Assembly: GCF_900094575.1 (NCBI RefSeq)
Contig: NZ_FMAE01000006.1
Location: forward strand, 372,001-436,000
Direction: 5' to 3'
Length of the DNA stretch: 64,000 bases
From: Bradyrhizobium yuanmingense
Lineage (GTDB): Bacteria > Pseudomonadota > Alphaproteobacteria > Rhizobiales > Xanthobacteraceae
A model generated the notes under the pieces. The model was not told where the DNA came from and did no database searches. It saw nothing but the letters and a program-made list of their open reading frames with translations. Positions 17,465 through 26,818 of this stretch are shown in pieces (the first letter of the stretch is position 1; the number at the start of each line of letters is the position of its first letter). A program made the position numbers and the translations under genes.

Positions 17465-17553
17465 GCTTCACGCTGGCCACAATCGGCGCTCGCGTTCCCG
17501 GCGGGATGGTCTATAAGGCCCTCCGATCCCGACGAAATTCATTCCTTCGGCCG

Positions 17554-18489
17554 ATGGCTCCATCGCAACAGGCGAAATCGCTCAAATCTGTCCGTGGCTT
17601 GCTGGCAGGGCTGGCTGCTGGCCTTTGCCTGCTCGGCGGCCTCACCGAGGCGAACGCGCAAGCTCCCGCCAAGCGGCCTCCGGCTGCGCCACAGACCACC
17701 CCTCAGGCGGCGCCCCAGGCCGCCCCGCAGGCGGTGCCCGGGTTCTGGGACCCGCGCCGGCGCCCCGAACGGCCGGACCTGTCCCGCCTGACCGTGATCC
17801 GCTTCCTGACCGAGACCGACTATCCGCCGTTCAACTACACCGGTGCGGACGGCAATCCGGCCGGCTTCAACGTCGATTTCGCCCGCGCCCTGTGCGAGGA
17901 GATCAAGGTCACCTGCACGGTGCAGATGCGGCGTTTCGAGACGCTGGTCGATGCGCTCACCTCCAACCGGGGCGATGCCATCATCGCCTCCATGGCGGTG
18001 AGCCCGCAGCTGCGCGCCCGCGTCGACTTCACCGATCCCTATTACCGCGTGCCGGCGCGCTTCGTCTCGCGCAAGGATGCGGTGATGCCGGAGATCCGCC
18101 CCGAATATCTCGAGGGCAAGAAGGTCGGCGCCATCGCCGGCTCGGCGCACGAGGCGTATCTCAAGGCGATGTTCACCGACGCCGAGCTGCACGCCTACCC
18201 CAATGACGATGCGATGCGCGCAGCTCTGCGCAGGGGCGAGGTCGACTTCATCTTCGGCGACGCCATCTCGCTGGCGTTCTGGATCAACGGCACGGATTCG
18301 GCCGATTGCTGCGCCTTCTCCGGCGGTCCGTTCGTCGAGAGCCGTTTCTTCGGCGAGGGCATCGGCATCGCCGTGCGCAAGGGCAACGACGTGCTGCGCC
18401 AGGCCCTGAACTGGGCGATGTTCCGGATCTGGGAAAAAGGCCGCTACACCGATCTCTGGCTACGGTATTTCTCGGTCAGTCCGTTCTGA
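17554..18489 (+). CDS. Periplasmic solute-binding protein (family 3, amino-acid type)
   Basis: 311 residues from the ATG at 17554; an ATG at 17506 gives a longer form. A signal peptide (SVRGLLAGLAAGLCLLGGL, then EANAQ) is followed by a Pro/Ala/Gln-rich linker (APQTTPQAAPQAAPQ). The binding domain begins VIRFLTETDYPPFNYTGADG and continues GFNVDFARALCEEI and DAIIASMAVSPQLRARVDFT, the hallmarks of SBP_bac_3. It binds polar amino acids or similar ligands. No permease or ATPase is adjacent, so it may be an orphan or work with a distant transporter. Confidence 0.88.
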   Translation: MAPSQQAKSLKSVRGLLAGLAAGLCLLGGLTEANAQAPAKRPPAAPQTTPQAAPQAAPQAVPGFWDPRRRPERPDLSRLTVIRFLTETDYPPFNYTGADGNPAGFNVDFARALCEEIKVTCTVQMRRFETLVDALTSNRGDAIIASMAVSPQLRARVDFTDPYYRVPARFVSRKDAVMPEIRPEYLEGKKVGAIAGSAHEAYLKAMFTDAELHAYPNDDAMRAALRRGEVDFIFGDAISLAFWINGTDSADCCAFSGGPFVESRFFGEGIGIAVRKGNDVLRQALNWAMFRIWEKGRYTDLWLRYFSVSPF

Positions 18490-18685
18490 CCTTTCGCCTC
18501 TCCGCCTGCAGCGGGAGTGCGGACGATCGCAGAGATCATCACGCGCGCGTCATACCCATTCACCACGCCTGAAATTCCCGGTCCCGCCCGCCCGCGAATT
18601 CCGCTATTGAAGGACGCGGCAATCGTTCCGTCCTCTCCGCGAGCATTCCGCGTTCGTCGATCCGTCTCGCCGGTGCGCAGGTTCA

Positions 18686-19603
18686 ATGCAGCTTTACCTC
18701 CCGATCGCCGATCTTCCGGTCAACGTCTTCCTGGTGCTCGCCATGGGCGCGGCGGTCGGCTTCGTCTCCGGCATGTTCGGCATCGGCGGCGGCTTCTTGA
18801 TGACGCCGCTTTTGATCTTCATCGGCATCACGCCGGCGGTCGCGGTGGCCTCCGTGGCGAGCCACATCGCGGCCTCCTCCTTTTCCGGCGCCCTCTCCTA
18901 TTGGCGGCGGCGCGCGATCGATCCGGCGCTGGCGAGTGTGTTGTTATGCGGCGGCGTGACCGGCACGACGCTCGGCGTCTGGACCTTCACCCAGCTGCGG
19001 GCGCTCGGCCAGCTCGACCTGATGATCGCGCTCTCCTACGTCGTGCTGCTCACCACGGTCGGCAGCCTGATGTTCTCGGAAGGATTGCGCGCCTTGATGC
19101 GGACCCGGCGCGGGGCGCTGCCGCCGCGCCGCACCCACAACTGGATCCACGGCCTGCCGCTGAAGATGCGGTTCAAGCGCTCGAAGATCTATCTCTCGGT
19201 CATCCCCGTGGTGATCGTCGGCATCGTGATCGGCTTCATCGGCGCCATCATGGGTATAGGCGGCGGCTTCATCCTGGTGCCGATCATGATCTATCTCTTG
19301 AGGGTGCCGACCTCGACGGTGATCGGGACCTCGATGGTTCTCACCGTCGTCACCATGCTGTTCGCGACCATGCTGCACGCGGCGACCAATCACCTCGTCG
19401 ATGCCGTGCTGGCGCTGATCCTGATGGTCGGCGGCGTCACCGGCGCGCAGTTCGGCGCCCGTGCCGGCCAGAAGATCCGCGGCGAGCAGCTGCGGCTGCT
19501 GCTGGGCTTGCTCATCCTCTCGGTCGGAATCCGCTTCGCGATCGAGCTGGTGATCCAGCCCTCCGATCTCTTCACCATCCGTGAGCTCGGAGTGAGCCGA
19601 TGA
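18686..19603 (+). CDS. Sulfite/organosulfonate exporter TauE/SafE family protein
   Basis: 305 residues with about eight hydrophobic helices arranged as two repeats, each with the family glycine motif: GMFGIGGGFLMTPLLI near residue 33 and GAIMGIGGGFILVPIM near residue 190. TauE/SafE proteins are inner-membrane transporters proposed to move sulfite, sulfoacetate or other anions. Its stop overlaps the start of the TIGR02186 gene by four bases (ATGA), a pairing I know from other Rhizobiales, suggesting a shared role. The 195 bases upstream hold no gene. Confidence 0.92.
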   Translation: MQLYLPIADLPVNVFLVLAMGAAVGFVSGMFGIGGGFLMTPLLIFIGITPAVAVASVASHIAASSFSGALSYWRRRAIDPALASVLLCGGVTGTTLGVWTFTQLRALGQLDLMIALSYVVLLTTVGSLMFSEGLRALMRTRRGALPPRRTHNWIHGLPLKMRFKRSKIYLSVIPVVIVGIVIGFIGAIMGIGGGFILVPIMIYLLRVPTSTVIGTSMVLTVVTMLFATMLHAATNHLVDAVLALILMVGGVTGAQFGARAGQKIRGEQLRLLLGLLILSVGIRFAIELVIQPSDLFTIRELGVSR

Positions 19604-20370
19604 GGCGCATGCTTCTCGCCATCGTCCTCGTCCTGCTGCTCGGCGGCGCTGCGCGGGCCGAGCGGCTGATTGTGTCGGTCTCGAATCACCGGGTCACGGT
19701 GACGCCGAACTATTCCGGCGAGGAGCTGGTGCTGTTCGGCTCGGTCGAGAAGGATACGACGACTCCCGCGGACCGCACGGCCTACGACCTCGTCGTCACC
19801 GTGATGGGCCCGCGCGCCGACATGGTGACGCGGCGGAAGGAGCGCACCTTCGGCATCTGGATCAACACCGACTACCGCCAATTCCTGCAGGTGCCGAGCT
19901 ATCTCGCGCTGTTCGCCAACCGCCCGCTCGACGCCATCACCTCGCCCGAGATCGCGCGGCGGCAGCAGATCGGGCTCAACAACGTGCTGCTGACGCAGCG
20001 GGTCAGCGGCGACTTTGCCGACGTGGTGCCCAACGATGCGTTCCGCTCGGCCTTCATTCGCCTGCGCACCCAGCGCGGGCTCTACCGCGAAGACGGAAGC
20101 GCGGTCACGTTCCTGACGCCGACGCTGTTCCGCACCGGCATTCCGCTGCCCGCGGAGGTGCCGATCGGCACCTATGAGATCGAGATCAAGTTGTTCGCCA
20201 ACGGCGCGTTCATCGGCAAGACCGAGACCGCGTTCGAGATCGTCAAGGTCGGCTTCGAGCAGTTCGTCGCCACCACTGCCCGCCAGAATGGCCTGATCTA
20301 CGGCCTCGCCACCGTTGCGATGGCGCTGATGACGGGGTGGATGGCCTCGATCGTGTTCAGGAAGGACTAG
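19600..20370 (+). CDS. TIGR02186 family protein
   Basis: 256 residues. A cleavable signal (MRRMLLAIVLVLLLGGAARA) is followed by a periplasmic beta-rich domain (LIVSVSNHRVTVTPNYSGEE, FGSVEKDTTTP) and one C-terminal membrane helix (residues 235-252) with a short basic tail. It matches a conserved alphaproteobacterial family of unknown function usually found directly after TauE-type transporters. The four-base overlap with that gene means coupled translation. It probably supports the transporter in the periplasm (inference). Confidence 0.85.
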   Translation: MRRMLLAIVLVLLLGGAARAERLIVSVSNHRVTVTPNYSGEELVLFGSVEKDTTTPADRTAYDLVVTVMGPRADMVTRRKERTFGIWINTDYRQFLQVPSYLALFANRPLDAITSPEIARRQQIGLNNVLLTQRVSGDFADVVPNDAFRSAFIRLRTQRGLYREDGSAVTFLTPTLFRTGIPLPAEVPIGTYEIEIKLFANGAFIGKTETAFEIVKVGFEQFVATTARQNGLIYGLATVAMALMTGWMASIVFRKD

Positions 20371-20375
20371 CCCCC

Positions 20376-20462
20376 CGTCATTGCGAGCGCAGCGAAGCAA
20401 TCCAGACTGCCTCCGCTGCGGCAGTCTGGATTGCTTCGTCGCAAGAGCTCCTCGCAATGACG
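20376..20462. repeat. Nested palindromic repeat, family C (full form)
   Basis: Inner arms 20393-20411 and 20420-20438 match perfectly over 19 bases. Outer arms 20376-20387 and 20451-20462 match perfectly over 12 bases. It lies between convergent genes and probably ends transcription from both sides. The element at 7875-7904 is a short relative. Confidence 0.85.
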
Positions 20463-20485
20463 ATAGTGAACAGCGGGGCCTCCAC

Positions 20486-21406
20486 CTACACCACCGCCTT
20501 CGCCGGCCGCGTCACCAGATAGATGCCGAGCGCGACCGGAATGATGCCAAGCAGGTCGCGCGCCTCGATGTGCTCGCCGAGGACGAGGAATGCGAACAGC
20601 ATGCCGAGCGGCGGCATCAGGAAATGATAGGCGCTGGCGGCGGTGGCGCCACACGTCTTCAAGAGACGAAACCAGAGCCAAGAAGCGATGATCGAGCCGC
20701 CGAGCACGAGAAAGGCGAAGGCGCTGATCAGGCTCGGCGTATAGTCGATCGCGTCGACATCGGCGAAGGTGAGCGCGACCGGTGTCAGCACGATGCCGGC
20801 CGCGAGGTTCTGCACGCCATTGCCGATCCACAGGGATCCCTTCGGCGCCAGCAGCTTGAACAGGATGGTGCCGGCCACGATGGAAGCGAGCGAGGCCAGC
20901 GTGAAGACGATGCCGTGCAGCGAATCGGTGCCGACCGACAGGCGGTGCCAGACGATTGCGGTCACGCCGATGATGCCGAGCAAGAGGCCGCTCGCCTTGC
21001 GCCAGGTCATGCCTTCGCCGAGCAGAAGCGCGGCGAGCGCCGCCGTGAACACCGGATTGGCTGACACGATCAGGCCGCCGAGCCCGGCGGAGACCGATTG
21101 CAGGCCGGTGTAGCCGAGGCCGAGATAAAGCGCGTTGTTGGCGATGCCGAGCACGGCGAAGATCGCGACATCGCGCCACGACAACGACCAGGCTTCGCCG
21201 CGGATCAACGTGGCGCTCAGGATCAAGATGCCCGCGAGCGAGAAGCGCGCCGCGAGCAGGATCAGCGGCGGGCAATGGGTGACGCCGATCTTGCCGGCGA
21301 TGAAGGCGTAGCTCCAGAGCAGGCAGAACAGGCCGATCGCGAGCGGCAATGTGTTGAAGCGGCTGCGGGGGGCGGGAAGCGAGGTCGCGAGCGACATGAG
21401 GGGCAT
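20486..21406 (-). CDS. DMT (EamA) family transporter
   Basis: 306 residues with ten hydrophobic helices in two EamA repeats: FCLLWSYAFIAGKIG opens the first, and the second includes GGSIIASWLWFRLLKTCGAT. DMT transporters typically export metabolites or amino acids. The gene is divergent from the LysR regulator, with about 100 bases between their starts. This arrangement usually means LysR controls the transporter. The substrate is not predictable. Confidence 0.9.
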   Translation of the reverse strand: MPLMSLATSLPAPRSRFNTLPLAIGLFCLLWSYAFIAGKIGVTHCPPLILLAARFSLAGILILSATLIRGEAWSLSWRDVAIFAVLGIANNALYLGLGYTGLQSVSAGLGGLIVSANPVFTAALAALLLGEGMTWRKASGLLLGIIGVTAIVWHRLSVGTDSLHGIVFTLASLASIVAGTILFKLLAPKGSLWIGNGVQNLAAGIVLTPVALTFADVDAIDYTPSLISAFAFLVLGGSIIASWLWFRLLKTCGATAASAYHFLMPPLGMLFAFLVLGEHIEARDLLGIIPVALGIYLVTRPAKAVV

Positions 21407-21506
21407 TCTCGGATGTTTTTTTCTGCCCTCGATCTAGGGAGGCCGCTTGCCATTTGGAAATTAAATGATTAACTCGCGTCCAGTGGATTTCTTAATGGAG
21501 GCGGCC

Positions 21507-22370
21507 GTGCTCGATCTCGAGCTGCTGCGCAGCTTCGTCTCGGTGGTCGAGGCCGGCGGCTTCACCCGCGCCGGCGAGCGCGTCCACCGCACGCAATCGA
21601 CCGTGAGTCAGCAGATCAAGCGGCTGGAGGAGGATGTCGGTCAGGTGCTGCTGCACCGCGACGGCAAGGACGTGCGCCCGACCGAGGCCGGCGAGCGGCT
21701 GCTGTCCTATGCGCGGCGATTGCTCTCGCTGGCCGAGGAGGCGCGCGACGTGCTACGCCAGCCTGATAGCGATGGCGCGATCCGGCTCGGCATCCCCGAG
21801 GACTTTGCCGCGTACCGGCTGGCAAAACTGCTGGGCGCGTTCTCGCGCTCGCATCCGGGATTGCGGCTGGACGTGCGCGCCGACCAGAGCAAGCATCTCG
21901 CCCGCGATCTCCAACGCGGCGAGCTCGACCTTGCGCTCTACAAGCGCGAGGCTGGCGCGAAGGACGCGATCGCGGTGTGGCCGGAGCGGGTGCACTGGGT
22001 CACCAGCAAGAGCCACCCGGTCGACGTCAACGTGCCGTCGGTGCCGCTGATCGGCTTTCCGCTCGGCTGCATCTACCGCGCCGGCGCCATCCACGCGCTG
22101 GAAACGGCCGGCCGCGCTTGGCACACCGCCTACACCTCATCGAGCCTCGCCGGCATTCAGGCCGCGGTCGCCGCCGGCATGGGCCTCAGCATCCTGTCGG
22201 AGATGGCGATCCAGACCGACCACCGCGTGCTGACGGCGAAGGACGGCTTTGCGCCGATCAACAAGACCGAGGTCGCACTGATGGCTTCGCCGGATGCGAG
22301 CCCGGCGACGCTGCGGCTTGCGGACCGCCTCGCGGAGTTTTGCGATGCGGTGCAGAGCAAGGCGGCTTGA
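21507..22370 (+). CDS. LysR family transcriptional regulator
   Basis: 287 residues from a GTG at 21507 that follows ggaggcggcc; in-frame ATGs at 21465 and 21495 are possible but give atypical N-termini. LDLELLRSFVSVVEAGGFTR and RTQSTVSQQIKRLEEDVG form the winged helix-turn-helix, and a periplasmic-binding-like effector domain follows from about residue 90. The divergent DMT transporter is the likely target. The segment 21407-21506 should contain the operator; an AT-rich patch (gaaattaaatgattaa) near 21456-21471 could be part of it. Confidence 0.92.
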   Translation: MLDLELLRSFVSVVEAGGFTRAGERVHRTQSTVSQQIKRLEEDVGQVLLHRDGKDVRPTEAGERLLSYARRLLSLAEEARDVLRQPDSDGAIRLGIPEDFAAYRLAKLLGAFSRSHPGLRLDVRADQSKHLARDLQRGELDLALYKREAGAKDAIAVWPERVHWVTSKSHPVDVNVPSVPLIGFPLGCIYRAGAIHALETAGRAWHTAYTSSSLAGIQAAVAAGMGLSILSEMAIQTDHRVLTAKDGFAPINKTEVALMASPDASPATLRLADRLAEFCDAVQSKAA

Positions 22371-22393
22371 GCTCGCCAAAGCTCCTACGGCTC

Positions 22394-22642
22394 TCAATTC
22401 GCTGCGGATATCAGCTTGTCGCCGCACGCGCTTGCGTAAAACTTGCCGCCGCATTGGCGCTTGATCGCAGCGCAGCGGGCTGCGGGCGACGCCTTCTGCG
22501 GCACTGTGAAGCCGCAGCTGAGGCCATCGGCGCTGCGACCGGTCGTGCCGGCGGCAAACGCCGCACTGGTGGCGCTGATGCAGACGACGAGCAGGGCCGC
22601 AGTGGCGATTTCGATCAGCAGTCTCACGGTCCGCTTCTCCAC
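22394..22642 (-). CDS. Small secreted cysteine-containing protein
   Basis: 82 residues from a GTG; another GTG five codons in is possible. A signal peptide (LLIEIATAALLVVCISATSA) leads to a mature part of about 50 residues with four Cys (LSCGF, AARCAAIKRQCGGKFYASACGD), which probably form two disulfides. Family not recognised. It is convergent with LysR. The four Cys and clear signal peptide make it a credible small exported protein. Confidence 0.6.
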   Translation of the reverse strand: MEKRTVRLLIEIATAALLVVCISATSAAFAAGTTGRSADGLSCGFTVPQKASPAARCAAIKRQCGGKFYASACGDKLISAAN

Positions 22643-22830
22643 ACTGATGGCTGAATCTTTCGTAATCTAGCACCGAATCTGGGTTTCTCCGTGCTCCTCC
22701 GGGTTCCCAATTCGGCCCATTCCTTGCATAAATTTGCGCCAGCGCAGTGCACGACCTCGCGGGCGACAGTTCCGGTGCAAGGGCAGGACGCGTAGAGTTA
22801 AGAGTTGTTTCGACCTAGGAAGTAACGGCT

Positions 22831-25347
22831 TTGCAGGATTCATCGTTCCAGCCCAGTTATCCGGCCCCCGGGCAGCCCATCGACGAACTCGCGCTGGCCG
22901 AGATCAAGGGCGCAATCCTGGCGAAGCTGCGCCTTGCCATCGGCAAGGACGCTGGCATGGCGACCAGGCACGATTGGTACCAGGCCGCGGCGCTCGCGCT
23001 GCGCGACCGCATCGTGCATCGCTGGCTCACGGCCGAGAAGCACAGCTACGACGCCGGCCGCAAGCGGGTTTACTATCTCTCGCTCGAATTCCTGATCGGC
23101 CGGCTCTTCACCGACGCGCTCAACAACATGGGCCTGCTCAAGATCTTTGAGGTCGCGCTCGGCGATCTCGGCGTCTCGCTGCCGGAGCTGCGCAAATGCG
23201 AGCCGGATGCGGCGCTCGGCAATGGCGGCCTCGGCCGGCTCGCCGCCTGCTTCATGGAGAGCATGGCGACGCTGTCGATCCCCGCGATCGGCTACGGCAT
23301 CCGCTACGATTACGGCCTGTTCCGTCAGATCATCAATCAGGGCTGGCAGCAGGAATATCCTGACGAATGGCTGAGCTTCGGCAACCCCTGGGAATTGCAG
23401 CGACCCGAGGTGATCTACGACGTCAATTTCGGCGGCGGCGTCGAGCATGTCGACGACAAGGGCCGCGACCGCTCGATCTGGCATCCTGCTGAAACCGTGC
23501 AGGCAATCGCCTATGACACGCCAATCGTCGGCTGGCGCGGCCACCACGTCAACGCGCTGCGGCTGTGGTCGGCGCGCTCGCCCGATCCGCTCAAGTTAGA
23601 TGCCTTCAACAAAGGCGATTACGTCAGCGCCAGCGCCGAGCAGGCGCGCGCGGAGGCGATCTGCAAGTTCCTCTATCCGAACGACGAGAGCCCGGCGGGC
23701 CGCGAGCTGCGGCTGCGCCAGGAATATTTCTTCGTCTCCGCCTCGCTCCAGGACCTGGTGAAGCGGCATCTCGCCTCCGACGGCCAGCTGCGCAACCTCG
23801 CCGGCAAGGTCGCGGTGCAGCTCAACGACACCCATCCGAGCCTTGCCGTCACCGAGCTGATGCGCATCCTCGTCGACCTCCACAATTTCCGCTGGGACGA
23901 GGCCTGGAAGATCACGGTCGCCACCCTCTCCTACACCAACCACACGCTGCTGCCGGAGGCGCTGGAGACCTGGCCGGTCGAGCTGTTCGAGCGGCTGCTG
24001 CCGCGGCATCTGGAGATCATCTACCGCATCAACGTGCAGCATCTGGCGCTCGCCGAGGCGCGCTGCCCCGGCGACATCGACTTCCGCGCCTCGGTGTCGC
24101 TGATCGACGAGAAGAGCGGCCGCCGCGTGCGCATGGGCCAACTCGCCTTCGTCGGCTCGCATCGCATCAACGGGGTCTCGGCGATGCATTCGGACCTGAT
24201 GCGCGAGACCGTGTTCCACGACCTCAACCATCTCTATCCCGGACGCATCACCAACAAGACCAACGGCATCACCTTCCGACGCTGGCTGATGCTGGCGAAC
24301 CCGAAGCTGACCGATTTGTTGCGCGAGAGCTGCGGCGATGCCGTGCTTGACGATCCGACCCAGCTCTCGCTGATCGAGGCGCGCGCTAGCGACGTCGAGT
24401 TCCAGAAAAAGTTCCGCAGCGTCAAGCACCACAACAAGGCCCAGCTCGCCCGCCTGATCGGCGAACGGCTCGGCATCAGGGTCGACCCGGGCGCATTGTT
24501 CGACGTGCAGATCAAGCGCATCCACGAATACAAGCGCCAGCTGCTCAACGTCATCGAAACGGTCGCGCTGTACCAGGCCATCAAGGACGAGCCCAACGGC
24601 AATTGGGTGCCGCGGGTGAAGATCTTCGCCGGCAAGGCGGCCGCGAGCTATCGCTACGCCAAGCTGATCATCAAGCTGATCAACGACGTCGCCGAAATCG
24701 TCAACAACGATCCCGCGATCGGCGGCAAGCTCAAGGTCGTGTTCCTGCCCGACTACAATGTCAGCCTCGCCGAGGTGATCATTCCCGCCGCCGATCTGTC
24801 CGAGCAGATCTCGACCGCGGGCATGGAAGCCTCCGGCACCGGCAACATGAAGCTGGCGCTGAACGGGGCCATCACCATCGGCACGCTCGACGGCGCCAAT
24901 ATCGAGATCCGCGACCATGTCGGCACCGAGAACATCGCGATCTTCGGCATGGAGGCCGGCGACGTGATGATCCGGCGCAAGCAGGGCCTGGATGCCTCCG
25001 ACGTGATCCGCAGGTCGCCGAAGCTGCAGCGTGCTATCAACGCGATCGGCGCTGGCGAGTTCTCGCCCGGCGACCCCGGCCGCTTCGAATCCATCGCGCA
25101 CGCGCTGCGCTATCTCGACCATTACATGGTCAGCGCCGATTTCGATTCCTACTACGAGGCGCAGCGCGCGGTCGATGCGCGCTGGCAGGTGACGCCAGCC
25201 TGGACCCGCGCCTCGATCCTCAATGTCGCGCGCATGGCCTGGTTCTCGTCCGACCGCACCATCCGCGAATATGCCGAGGAAATCTGGAACGTGCCGGTCA
25301 ATCCGACCACGCCGTTGCTGCCGAACCTGCGCGACGCCGCAGGCTGA
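22831..25347 (+). CDS. glgP: Glycogen/alpha-glucan phosphorylase
   Basis: 838 residues from a TTG preceded by aggaag. It splits alpha-1,4-glucans with phosphate to give glucose 1-phosphate. The GT35 catalytic core is complete: VYYLSLEFLIGR, LGNGGLGRLAACFMES near residue 130, the active-site loop QLNDTHPSLAV, and the pyridoxal-phosphate lysine in EASGTGNMKLALNG (Lys674). It is usually in a glycogen operon, but here no glgA, glgB or glgC is nearby. The leader 22643-22830 shows no recognisable element. Confidence 0.97.
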   Translation: MQDSSFQPSYPAPGQPIDELALAEIKGAILAKLRLAIGKDAGMATRHDWYQAAALALRDRIVHRWLTAEKHSYDAGRKRVYYLSLEFLIGRLFTDALNNMGLLKIFEVALGDLGVSLPELRKCEPDAALGNGGLGRLAACFMESMATLSIPAIGYGIRYDYGLFRQIINQGWQQEYPDEWLSFGNPWELQRPEVIYDVNFGGGVEHVDDKGRDRSIWHPAETVQAIAYDTPIVGWRGHHVNALRLWSARSPDPLKLDAFNKGDYVSASAEQARAEAICKFLYPNDESPAGRELRLRQEYFFVSASLQDLVKRHLASDGQLRNLAGKVAVQLNDTHPSLAVTELMRILVDLHNFRWDEAWKITVATLSYTNHTLLPEALETWPVELFERLLPRHLEIIYRINVQHLALAEARCPGDIDFRASVSLIDEKSGRRVRMGQLAFVGSHRINGVSAMHSDLMRETVFHDLNHLYPGRITNKTNGITFRRWLMLANPKLTDLLRESCGDAVLDDPTQLSLIEARASDVEFQKKFRSVKHHNKAQLARLIGERLGIRVDPGALFDVQIKRIHEYKRQLLNVIETVALYQAIKDEPNGNWVPRVKIFAGKAAASYRYAKLIIKLINDVAEIVNNDPAIGGKLKVVFLPDYNVSLAEVIIPAADLSEQISTAGMEASGTGNMKLALNGAITIGTLDGANIEIRDHVGTENIAIFGMEAGDVMIRRKQGLDASDVIRRSPKLQRAINAIGAGEFSPGDPGRFESIAHALRYLDHYMVSADFDSYYEAQRAVDARWQVTPAWTRASILNVARMAWFSSDRTIREYAEEIWNVPVNPTTPLLPNLRDAAG

Positions 25348-25445
25348 TTTTTCCGCGGCGTGGAAGCGGCCTTACCTGCGAGGTTATTGCTTTAGCAGGA
25401 TAGCCATCATATCACGGCTTGAGATTTTTCTGGCCGGAGTTGATC

Positions 25446-25787
25446 GTGCCTGTCGGCGAGTATGTCACCCCGGATGGGCAGTTTCGATTCCTCGTCATCT
25501 GTCCCGATGGGGACTGGACGTTGGGTTTCGACGGCTTCCCCTGGCACACGCACGGCAGCATCCTCGCCAGTCTCTCCGGGAAGGACGAGGAAACTGCCAT
25601 CGACGACTTCGTCGCCCACCTGACGAGCGGCAAGAGCATCATCGCTGTAAAGCGCATAGGAGGCTCGATCACAGACGTCTGGGTTACAGACGATCCAGCG
25701 GATGATGCCCTGAGTTCGCGGCAATATGGCCCCGATGACGAGACGATGGAGTTTCGTCGTTGGGACGGAAGCTCAGTAGAGGTCTAA
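25446..25787 (+). CDS. Hypothetical protein
   Basis: 113 residues from a GTG six bases after ggag; a TTG at 25419 would add nine residues. Acidic and soluble, with Trp- and Gly-rich segments (FLVICPDGDWTLGFDGFPWH, MEFRRWDGSSVEV). Family not recognised. It has no signal, helix or catalytic motif. It stops three bases before the thioesterase ATG, so the two are probably translated from one mRNA. No function proposed. Confidence 0.6.
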   Translation: MPVGEYVTPDGQFRFLVICPDGDWTLGFDGFPWHTHGSILASLSGKDEETAIDDFVAHLTSGKSIIAVKRIGGSITDVWVTDDPADDALSSRQYGPDDETMEFRRWDGSSVEV

Positions 25788-25790
25788 CCC

Positions 25791-26606
25791 ATGCACGCCA
25801 AGCTCCCGCACCCGTTCGACGATGCCACGCGCGTCACCGCCGGTGACTCTAGCTGGCAGGGACACACCAGCGACGATTACTGGGCCTTTGTCGGCCCGTT
25901 CGGCGGCGCCACCGCCGCGACCATTTTGCGGGCGCTGATCGAGCACCCGCAAGCCGCCGGCGATCCGCTCGCCGTCACCGTCAATTATTGCGCGCCGATC
26001 GCCAATGGTCCGTTCGATCTCGACGTGCGCCTCGTCAAGGCCAACCGCTCCAGCCAGCACTGGAGCGTCGAGCTCAGCCAGGGCGGCGGCGAGGTCGCAA
26101 CGCTCGCCACCGCGGTGTTCGCCGAGCGCCGTCCGTCCTGGGAGCACAGGGTGGCGCAATATCCGGATGCCAAGCCGTTCGAGCAGACGCTGCCATTCCC
26201 GAAGATCTCGGCATCCTGGGCCAACCAGTACGAATTCCGCTTCGTCGAGGGCGAGATGCGGATCGGCCCGCCGCAGGCCGAGCCCGCCAGCACCTACTCG
26301 AAGATCTGGATCAGCGACCGCACGCCGCGCAAGCTCGACATGCTATCGCTGATGTCGATGTCGGACGCCTTCTTCGGCCGCATTTTCCACGCCCGGCGCG
26401 AGCTGGTGCCGTTCGGCACGGTGTCGCTGACGACCTATTTCCACACCGACGCCGAGGAGCTCGCGGCTGAAGACATCACGCGCGTGCTGGCGACGGCGGA
26501 TTCGAAGATCATGCACAAGAGCTACGCCGACCAGAACGCCGAGCTGTGGTCGCCGAACGGGCGGCTGCTCGCGACCACGACGCAGATCGCGTATTTCAAG
26601 GCGTAG
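25791..26606 (+). CDS. Acyl-CoA thioesterase-like double-hotdog protein
   Basis: 271 residues, long enough for two hotdog folds. The N-terminal half has DDYWAFVGPFGGATAATILR, NYCAPIANGPFDLDVRLVK and SSQHWSVELSQGG. The second half has SMSDAFFGRIFHARRE and FGTVSLTTYFHTDAEEL, matching the thioesterase-superfamily proteins with a C-terminal acyl-CoA thioesterase domain. Hydrolysis of acyl-CoA is inferred. It directly follows the small hypothetical gene and is convergent with pckA across a palindromic repeat. Confidence 0.82.
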   Translation: MHAKLPHPFDDATRVTAGDSSWQGHTSDDYWAFVGPFGGATAATILRALIEHPQAAGDPLAVTVNYCAPIANGPFDLDVRLVKANRSSQHWSVELSQGGGEVATLATAVFAERRPSWEHRVAQYPDAKPFEQTLPFPKISASWANQYEFRFVEGEMRIGPPQAEPASTYSKIWISDRTPRKLDMLSLMSMSDAFFGRIFHARRELVPFGTVSLTTYFHTDAEELAAEDITRVLATADSKIMHKSYADQNAELWSPNGRLLATTTQIAYFKA

Positions 26607-26611
26607 CTTTC

Positions 26612-26765
26612 TCCTCCCCTCTCCCCTTGTGGGAGAGGGTGGATCGCCGCGTAGCGGCGAGACCGGCGAGGGGTTCTCTCCGCGGGCACTTCCCTCGCAC
26701 TTGAGTTTGCGGATAGAACCCCTCATCCGGCGCTTCGCGCCACCTTCTCCCGCAAGGGGAGAAGG
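26612..26765. repeat. Intergenic palindromic repeat, related to family A
   Basis: It starts cccctctccccttgtgggag and ends ttctcccgcaaggggagaag, so the two ends pair. The inner cgccgcgtagcggcg and cggcgcttcgcgcc are further hairpins. It lies between the convergent thioesterase and pckA genes. Confidence 0.7.
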
Positions 26766-26797
26766 AAAGAAAAAGGGCGGCCTTTCGGCCGCCCTTT
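26766..26797 (-). terminator. Intrinsic terminator of pckA
   Basis: Perfect 11-base arms aaagggcggcc (26772-26782) and ggccgcccttt (26787-26797) around a tttc loop. Read on the minus strand the stem is followed by tttttctttcc. It starts 22 bases after the pckA stop. A textbook Rho-independent terminator. Confidence 0.88.
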
Positions 26798-26818
26798 CGC
26801 AATTCAAACAATGCGACC

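Noticed and set aside
23596..25122. 508-codon open frame on the minus strand opposite glgP
   Set aside because: glgP is complete and conserved on the plus strand; the opposite frame has no ribosome site and low-complexity composition.
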